Part shown: in pieces, positions 49,342 to 53,849 of the stretch
Position numbering within the stretch: the stretch's first letter is position 1
Layout of the letters: each line of letters starts with the position of its first letter
From: CAIYWZ01 sp964497925
GTDB lineage: Bacteria > Pseudomonadota > Alphaproteobacteria > CAIYWZ01
Assembly (NCBI GenBank): GCA_964497925.1
Contig: CAZCFE010000008.1
Span: 1-53,849 of the forward strand
Reading direction: 5' to 3'
Length of the DNA: 53,849 nucleotides
Notes under the pieces: generated by a model
The model's input: the letters and a program-made list of their open reading frames with translations, nothing else
The model's database searches: none
What the model was told of the DNA's origin: nothing
Program-made: the position numbers and the translations under genes

Positions 49342-49887
49342 TCAAAAAATGTCATAAGTAAATAATTCTCTTCCATTTAATTTTAACCATTTGCGAACAA
49401 TTTTATATCTTGGGAAAATACTCCCCACACAACTCCAAAAATCTTGACTGTGGTCCATGTGTTTTAAATGGGCAACCTCATGTGCACATATGTACTCAAT
49501 CGCTTCCAGGGGTCCAAAAACAAGGTTTAATGCATAGGATAGGCGGCCATTTGAAGAGCAGCTTCCCCATCTTGATCGCATTTTCTTAACGCTGATGTTG
49601 GAAATTTCTTTGCCAATCATTCTTGCATATTCATGACTTATAACCGTCACCTTATCGTGAAGGGTTTTCTTTAAAAAATTGATGATGAGTTTGGAGTGGC
49701 AAAAGGAAGTGCTTCGGGTGCAAGCTATTAAACAATCATCTTCAATCACAACACGGTTTGTAAGGCCTTTTTTATGAATTATAGTATAAATTTTGCCAAA
49801 GATAGGAATCTGTTTGCCGTGATCTAAAAAGGATAGCGAAGGTTTTGGCGAAAGCGCTTGTTTTATTTTTTTAAAAAAATCATACAT
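49342..49887 (-). CDS. YgjP-type zinc metallopeptidase (M48-like, DUF45)
   Basis: This 181-residue protein matches the YgjP/COG1451 family of small metallopeptidase-like proteins. RMRSRWGSCSSNGRLSYALN and FGPLEAIEYICAHEVAHL are the signature blocks: the HEVAH zinc motif is complete and a downstream histidine lies in HMDHSQDFW. Length is slightly below the usual 230, at the N-terminus. No signal peptide, so cytoplasmic. The physiological substrate is not established for the family. It starts four bases after mnmA's stop and is probably co-transcribed. Confidence 0.9.
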   Translation of the reverse strand: MYDFFKKIKQALSPKPSLSFLDHGKQIPIFGKIYTIIHKKGLTNRVVIEDDCLIACTRSTSFCHSKLIINFLKKTLHDKVTVISHEYARMIGKEISNISVKKMRSRWGSCSSNGRLSYALNLVFGPLEAIEYICAHEVAHLKHMDHSQDFWSCVGSIFPRYKIVRKWLKLNGRELFTYDIF

Positions 49888-49890
49888 TTT

Positions 49891-50991
49891 TTAAGAGGAA
49901 ATCCATCCACCGCCAAGCATTCTGGTTCCGTCATAAAACACGCATGCTTGTCCTGGTGAAATTCCGTATTGTGGTTCATCAAATGTGACTTTTACTTGGT
50001 CTTTAGAAATGAATTCAATCAATGCAGCCATGGGCTCGTGATAAGATCTATACTTTACGCTCGCTTTAATAAAGGGAACGTCTTGTCCCAGCCAATTAAT
50101 GTCATGAAGCATAATAGATGCTTTTGCCAAAGCTTCTTTGGGGCCAACAATGACTTGTTTTAAATCAGCATCCAGTCTTATCACGTAAAGAGCATCGCCT
50201 CCGCCAATTCCAATTCCTTTGCGCTGCCCAACGGTAAAGCCAATGATTCCTTCATGCTGTCCCATAATTCGGCCATCCACATGTACGATGTCCCCTTTAT
50301 CTAAAGCGCCAGGGCGAAGTTTTGCAACAACAGCAGCATAATTTCCATCGGGAACAAAGCAAATATCCATACTGTCTGGTTTGTTTGAAACTTCTAGTCC
50401 AAAACGCTCAGCAATGGCTCTTGTTTCGTCTTTGCTCATTCCACCAAGGGGAAATCTTAAAAAATCAAGCTGTTCTTTGTTTGTGGTAAAAAGAAAATAG
50501 CTTTGATCTTTTTTAGGGTCTATTCCTCTGTGGAGTTGTGATTCACCATCATTTTGAATCCACCTCACATAATGTCCTGTCACAAGAGCGTGTGCATTTA
50601 AATCTTTTGCAGCTTGAAGTAAGTCTTTGAATTTGACCGTTTGATTGCATCTGACGCAAGGAACTGGAGTTGCACCTTTAAGGTACGTATCAGCAAAGTC
50701 ATCAATCACGCCTTGCTTGAACTTATCTTCATAATTAAAAACATAGTGGGGGATATCAATTTTGGCAGCAACTTGAGCAGCATCGTAAATATCTTGGCCC
50801 GCACAACAAGCGCCTTTCTTTTTTGCAACAGAGCCATAATCATAAAGCTGTAATGTGACTCCAACAACATCATACCCTGCTTCTTTCATCAAGCATGCAG
50901 CAACAGAACTGTCAACTCCGCCTGACATTGCAACAACAATGCGGAAGTCTTTTGGGGTTCCTGGTAGATTCAAAAATTCATCAAATGCCAT
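49891..50991 (-). CDS. mnmA: tRNA-specific 2-thiouridylase MnmA
   Basis: MnmA thiolates U34 of tRNAs for Lys, Glu and Gln. The 366-residue protein has the PP-loop VAMSGGVDSSVAA (about 20-32), the catalytic-cysteine region GATPVPCVRCNQTVKF, CFVPDGNYA with the second conserved cysteine nearby (DSMDICFVPDG), GFTVGQRKGIGIGGG, and a C-terminal barrel. Length is standard. It begins a short operon with the YgjP-like gene. Confidence 0.96.
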   Translation of the reverse strand: MAFDEFLNLPGTPKDFRIVVAMSGGVDSSVAACLMKEAGYDVVGVTLQLYDYGSVAKKKGACCAGQDIYDAAQVAAKIDIPHYVFNYEDKFKQGVIDDFADTYLKGATPVPCVRCNQTVKFKDLLQAAKDLNAHALVTGHYVRWIQNDGESQLHRGIDPKKDQSYFLFTTNKEQLDFLRFPLGGMSKDETRAIAERFGLEVSNKPDSMDICFVPDGNYAAVVAKLRPGALDKGDIVHVDGRIMGQHEGIIGFTVGQRKGIGIGGGDALYVIRLDADLKQVIVGPKEALAKASIMLHDINWLGQDVPFIKASVKYRSYHEPMAALIEFISKDQVKVTFDEPQYGISPGQACVFYDGTRMLGGGWISS

Positions 50992-51050
50992 TTTTTATTT
51001 TCTCCATTAAAGAAAAGCATTATATACGATTTGATTCCTTTTTTAAAGAA

Positions 51051-52358
51051 TTACTCTTGTTTGTTTGAACATATCTGAATTTTATGCAAAAGTTCGATGA
51101 TTTGAATCTCTTGAAAATTCTTCAAAACACGGCAGTGTGTTTTCCATTTACGCCTGTTTTCCATAATACTTTGAGTGATGTTTATTAAACATTTTGCAGG
51201 ATTATCTTTGTTCATTTTTGAAAAATTACCCAAAAGAGCTTTTTGACAAGGGGCATCTACAAAAGGTGCTGAAAATAAAACGGGCTGTCCTGAAATTTGA
51301 GCAGCTGATCTGTCTGCTTGCGCATCATAAAGGGCTATTAAATTTTGATATTCTGCTTTTTTAGCAGGATTTTGTTCAGAAGTTTCTCTTCTTTTAATTT
51401 CATCAATTTTTCCAGGGGAAAATAAAGAAATCATTTGCTGTTTACGTACAGATTCTGCTTCTAGGATTTCCATCTGTTGTTTGTATTGCGCCATCAATTT
51501 TTTCTTTTGTTTGGCTTGAAGTTTTTTCTCGGTTTGAAAAACACTATTTGCCAAATCTTTATTCAGTCGTTGTAAAACACGCAAGTAATACTGACTTACA
51601 ACGTATTTTTCCATTGCTTCTGCATCCTTGAAAATAGAGCTTGATTTAAACTGAGCGTATGCGCTAATGGCATCTTTTAATTTCCAAGGATCGCAAAGTC
51701 TTGCCGCTTTTTTAAAGTTGTTTGTGGGGTCGCCTTTTACAAGAAATGTGCCAAAATCTTTCACTGGGCATTTGGCTGTTGCTGGATTTTTTCGTCCCTT
51801 TAAAGCACGTGTTAACTCCTCAATTGTCATGGGTAAAGGTTTATCTGGTTCCCACTTGAAATATTTAGATATAAGAGCGGTATCTAAAATGCCATCTTGT
51901 GATCGATCTGCTTCTTGGAGCATTTTAAAGCCCATCACAAATAGTTTTTCTAGTATTTTATTTTTGAGTATGTTTTCAGTTGATGCTTGAGTGCTTTTTT
52001 TAGAAATAAGCTCAGCAAGAATAGCTATTCCTGTATACAATTGATTTTGATAATCTTCTTTCGTGCGTGCAACCCTTTTTAGGGTGCTTTTTGATAAAAG
52101 CGTTTGCATGATTTCGATTAAATCTTGCTCACTTAGAACCGAAGAATCCGTATTTTGAGGGATGGGGCTTCCTTCGGGAATAGAAGCATCCAAAGGAGGC
52201 TGAGCTAATTTAATGCCTTCTTGGACCAGTTTTGTAAGTTGTTCGGGGGGTAATATGGTTTTAATCTCTTGAACGGAAGATACATCTGAAGATCCTTGTG
52301 CCTCTTGTGGCTGAAATGGACTAAGAAGCATCAATATGGCAATAAAATATAAAATCAT
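51051..52358 (-). CDS. Exported helical hypothetical protein
   Basis: The 435-residue product begins with a signal peptide (MILYFIAILMLLSPFQPQEAQG). Most of the mature protein is predicted helical and charged, with a coiled-coil stretch rich in Lys/Gln (about 285-335: EKKLQAKQKKKLMAQYKQQM, EILEAESVRKQQM). A few cysteines occur (CPVKDFG, CDPWK, and a C-terminal cluster). No family recognised. It is transcribed alone, 59 bases upstream of mnmA on the same strand and with tRNA-Ser on its other side. Confidence 0.7.
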   Translation of the reverse strand: MILYFIAILMLLSPFQPQEAQGSSDVSSVQEIKTILPPEQLTKLVQEGIKLAQPPLDASIPEGSPIPQNTDSSVLSEQDLIEIMQTLLSKSTLKRVARTKEDYQNQLYTGIAILAELISKKSTQASTENILKNKILEKLFVMGFKMLQEADRSQDGILDTALISKYFKWEPDKPLPMTIEELTRALKGRKNPATAKCPVKDFGTFLVKGDPTNNFKKAARLCDPWKLKDAISAYAQFKSSSIFKDAEAMEKYVVSQYYLRVLQRLNKDLANSVFQTEKKLQAKQKKKLMAQYKQQMEILEAESVRKQQMISLFSPGKIDEIKRRETSEQNPAKKAEYQNLIALYDAQADRSAAQISGQPVLFSAPFVDAPCQKALLGNFSKMNKDNPAKCLINITQSIMENRRKWKTHCRVLKNFQEIQIIELLHKIQICSNKQE

Positions 52359-52440
52359 CCTTGTTTCCCTTGCTTCATGTTACGCACTTAATCAGAATCT
52401 CTCGAAAATATAAAGAATTTATTAAAATTTATAAAAAAGT

Positions 52441-52469
52441 TTGACCTTTGTAAAAGATTATGCTATCTC
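52441..52469 (+). promoter_or_regulatory. Promoter of tRNA-Ser
   Basis: TTGACC (52441-52446) and TATCTC (52464-52469) are 17 bases apart, with TG one base before the -10 (extended -10). The start would lie about 26 bases before the tRNA. Confidence 0.5.
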
Positions 52470-52502
52470 TTCCCATGACCTTGAGCAAAAAAGCTCGAAT
52501 AC

Positions 52503-52593
52503 GGAGAGATGGCCGAGTGGTCGAAGGCGCCCGATTGGAAATCGTGTATACGGCAAAACCGTATCGAGGGTTCGAATCCCTCTCTCTCCGCCA
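52503..52593 (+). tRNA. tRNA-Ser (anticodon GGA)
   Basis: A 91-nt class II tRNA with encoded CCA. Acceptor stem is GGAGAGA/TCTCTCC, discriminator G as expected for serine. The anticodon loop carries GGA, the long variable arm forms ATACGG/CCGTAT, and the T arm is GGGTTCGAATCCC. Its 3' end is repeated at 52646-52669. Confidence 0.96.
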
Positions 52594-52635
52594 CTATCTT
52601 AAAAGTTTTTTTATGTGTTGAACATAGATTTAGAC

Positions 52636-52645
52636 NNNNNNNNNN
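52636..52645. other. Assembly gap (10 N)
   Basis: Ten undetermined bases join two contigs; the true distance is unknown. Both flanks carry the tRNA-Ser 3' end, 43 bases upstream of the gap and directly after it. Confidence 0.98.
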
Positions 52646-52669
52646 GTTCGAATCCCTCTCTCTCCGCCA
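52646..52669 (+). repeat. Duplicate of tRNA-Ser 3' end (possible att site)
   Basis: These 24 bases are identical to 52570-52593, covering the T arm 3' part, acceptor strand and CCA of tRNA-Ser. Sequence after the CCA differs between the copies. Either a second tRNA-Ser copy is cut by the gap, or this is the attachment-site duplication left by an element integrated in the tRNA. Confidence 0.7.
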
Positions 52670-52836
52670 GATTTTTTAAAGATAAATTTTCTCGCGTCTT
52701 AGCGTTTTCGTTTAGCGTTAGACCCTTATCACACTTTCTTAAATTTTGCCATTTCACCCTCAAAATCTCTCTTTTTGACTTCTCTTGCCATAAATGTTGA
52801 TGATGTTGGAATGGAGCGTTCATTATGACTTCTCTG

Positions 52837-53849
52837 CTAGATCAATGGTTCTGCGCCATCTTCCAAAATATCTAAATACTTACGATAGATATAAACTTTA
52901 TCACGTTTCTTACCACTCACTTCTGTAAGTACTCCAATAGACTGCAAGTGATTTAATGCACTTCTTGCTGTTGGCTGAGTTATTTTCAATTCCTTCGAAA
53001 GGAGAGGAACTGTCACTTGAGGTAGGCGTTTCATGTATTCAAGTGTTTGTTCACATGAAAATCTAGCACGGCCTAAATGAGATATTTTCTCACTATCTTT
53101 TTCAAAAAGATCATTAATTTTTGTAGCTGTTTGAATGGCTTGTTTTGAAGATTTTTCTACACCAATGAGGAAAAATTCCAGCCATGTTTCCCAAGTTCCG
53201 GATTCTCTGACTTCTTGCAGCAGCTCATAATAGGTATGACGATTAGCTTTCAGATAAATGCTTAAGTAAAGAATTGGTTCATCAAGCATACCATTCGTAC
53301 ATAGAAGCAAGGTTATCACCAATCTGCCAAGTCTACCATTGCCATCTAAAAAAGGATGTATTGTTTCAAATTGAACATGAGCCAATCCTGCTTTTATGAG
53401 AACGGGCAAGCTTTTATCATGAAGAAATCTTTCAAAATCGTTAAGGCAATCACTTAAATGGTCTACGGGAGGAGGGACAAAAAGAGCATTACCTGGCCTG
53501 GTGCCGCCAATCCAATTTTGTGATCTTCTAAATTCTCCAGGCGTTTGATTTGATCCCCTCCCACCAGAAAGCAAAATACCGTGTATTTCTTTTAAAAGTC
53601 TAAGAGATAAAGGAAAATCATCTTTTAAGCGCTCTAAGCCATAGTTTATAGCTTTAACATAATTAGACACCTCTTCTACATCTTCAATTGAGACTTCAGG
53701 TTTTTGATTATGTTCAAATAGCATTAGATCCGAGAAAGAGCTCTGCGTTCCTTCAATCTGACTTGAAAGCAGAGCTTCTTTACGTACATACATGTAGATA
53801 AAGAGCGCTGTATTAGGAATAGTCTTATGAATACTATTTAATTCAGCTA
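52837..53849 (-). CDS. Fic family protein, 5' partial
   Basis: Fic proteins usually transfer AMP to a target hydroxyl. The core motif HPFLDGNGRLGR (53324-53359) has all residues needed for activity. The inhibitory motif SSQIEG (S...E-G) lies at the N-terminal side, so this is a class II Fic, held off by its own helix. A C-terminal winged-helix-like domain (PLLSKELKITQPTARSALNHL) could bind DNA. An ATG at 53793 gives 318 residues, but the frame stays open to the window edge and encodes PNTALFIYMYVRKEALL, typical of the Fic N-terminal domain, so the true start is outside. The role (toxin-type, regulatory or host-directed) cannot be told; the C-terminal HTH and absence of a signal peptide in the visible part favour an intracellular role. 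Confidence 0.92.
   Translation of the reverse strand, partial: AELNSIHKTIPNTALFIYMYVRKEALLSSQIEGTQSSFSDLMLFEHNQKPEVSIEDVEEVSNYVKAINYGLERLKDDFPLSLRLLKEIHGILLSGGRGSNQTPGEFRRSQNWIGGTRPGNALFVPPPVDHLSDCLNDFERFLHDKSLPVLIKAGLAHVQFETIHPFLDGNGRLGRLVITLLLCTNGMLDEPILYLSIYLKANRHTYYELLQEVRESGTWETWLEFFLIGVEKSSKQAIQTATKINDLFEKDSEKISHLGRARFSCEQTLEYMKRLPQVTVPLLSKELKITQPTARSALNHLQSIGVLTEVSGKKRDKVYIYRKYLDILEDGAEPLI

Noticed and set aside
52611..52823. Minus-strand frame of 70 codons crossing the N gap
   Set aside because: It spans the undetermined bases, and its segment AEREGFE is the antisense reading of the tRNA-Ser T arm, a well-known annotation artefact.

Overview
The window is an AT-rich stretch of an alphaproteobacterial chromosome. 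The lineage signal comes from gene content and order: rpmF-plsX-fabH, dapA-smpB, trxA-PopZ-like(DUF2497)-valS-RHH_4, and a HIG1-domain protein beside a PduO-type cobalamin adenosyltransferase. AT richness and the many exported, lineage-specific proteins (low-complexity, coiled-coil, ankyrin-like, Sel1, autotransporter, Fic) suggest a host-associated member, perhaps Holosporales-like. That placement is inference and was not tested.

Layout. 1-1.9 kb: a 5'-truncated Ser/Gly-repeat protein behind a probable assembly junction, then a DUF192 protein. 2.0-8.0 kb: rpmF-plsX-fabH, convergent mltA, a PHA synthase and an exported unknown. 8.1-11.9 kb (minus): an ABC ATPase with a lipoprotein adaptor, a degenerate sugar epimerase, smpB and dapA. 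11.9-15.7 kb: a soluble lytic transglycosylase, a Cys-rich exported protein and flgB-flgC-fliE. 15.9-22.7 kb (minus): tkt, tRNA-Arg, a D,D-carboxypeptidase, an RHH regulator, valS, a PopZ-like protein and trxA. 23-25.9 kb: metK-trmB convergent with dapE. 25.9-37.5 kb: an accessory-looking run of exported proteins (calpain-like protease, ankyrin-like proteins, a 1005-aa coiled-coil protein, a lipoprotein autotransporter, two more unknowns) with fliD in the middle. 37.6-40.6 kb (minus): tightly overlapped M23 peptidase-HIG1-adenosyltransferase-yraN-nth. 40.7-43.9 kb: a Sel1-repeat protein and a small exported protein. 44-47.1 kb: an alpha/beta hydrolase, tyrS, tRNA-Leu, fliQ and fliR. 47.2-52.4 kb: exported unknowns, a YgjP-type metalloprotease and mnmA. 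52.4 kb to the end: tRNA-Ser, a 10-N scaffold gap with a second copy of the tRNA 3' end, and a Fic protein running off the window.

How it fits together. The housekeeping genes cover fatty acid/phospholipid initiation, DAP synthesis (dapA, dapE), peptidoglycan remodelling (MltA, Slt, DacA-type, M23), translation (three tRNAs, valS, tyrS, smpB, trmB, mnmA, rpmF), SAM synthesis and DNA repair. Flagellar genes lie in three separated fragments (flgBC-fliE, fliD, fliQR). About fifteen genes encode exported proteins I cannot assign to a described function.

The strongest candidates for something new are the exported calpain-like cysteine protease (25.9-27.1 kb) and its neighbouring surface/secreted genes, the lipoprotein-autotransporter hybrid preceded by a hairpin, and the tRNA-Ser 3'-end duplication at the gap beside the Fic gene. 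No gene-free stretch exceeds 300 bases. I saw no CRISPR array, insertion sequence, transposase, integrase or replication origin.
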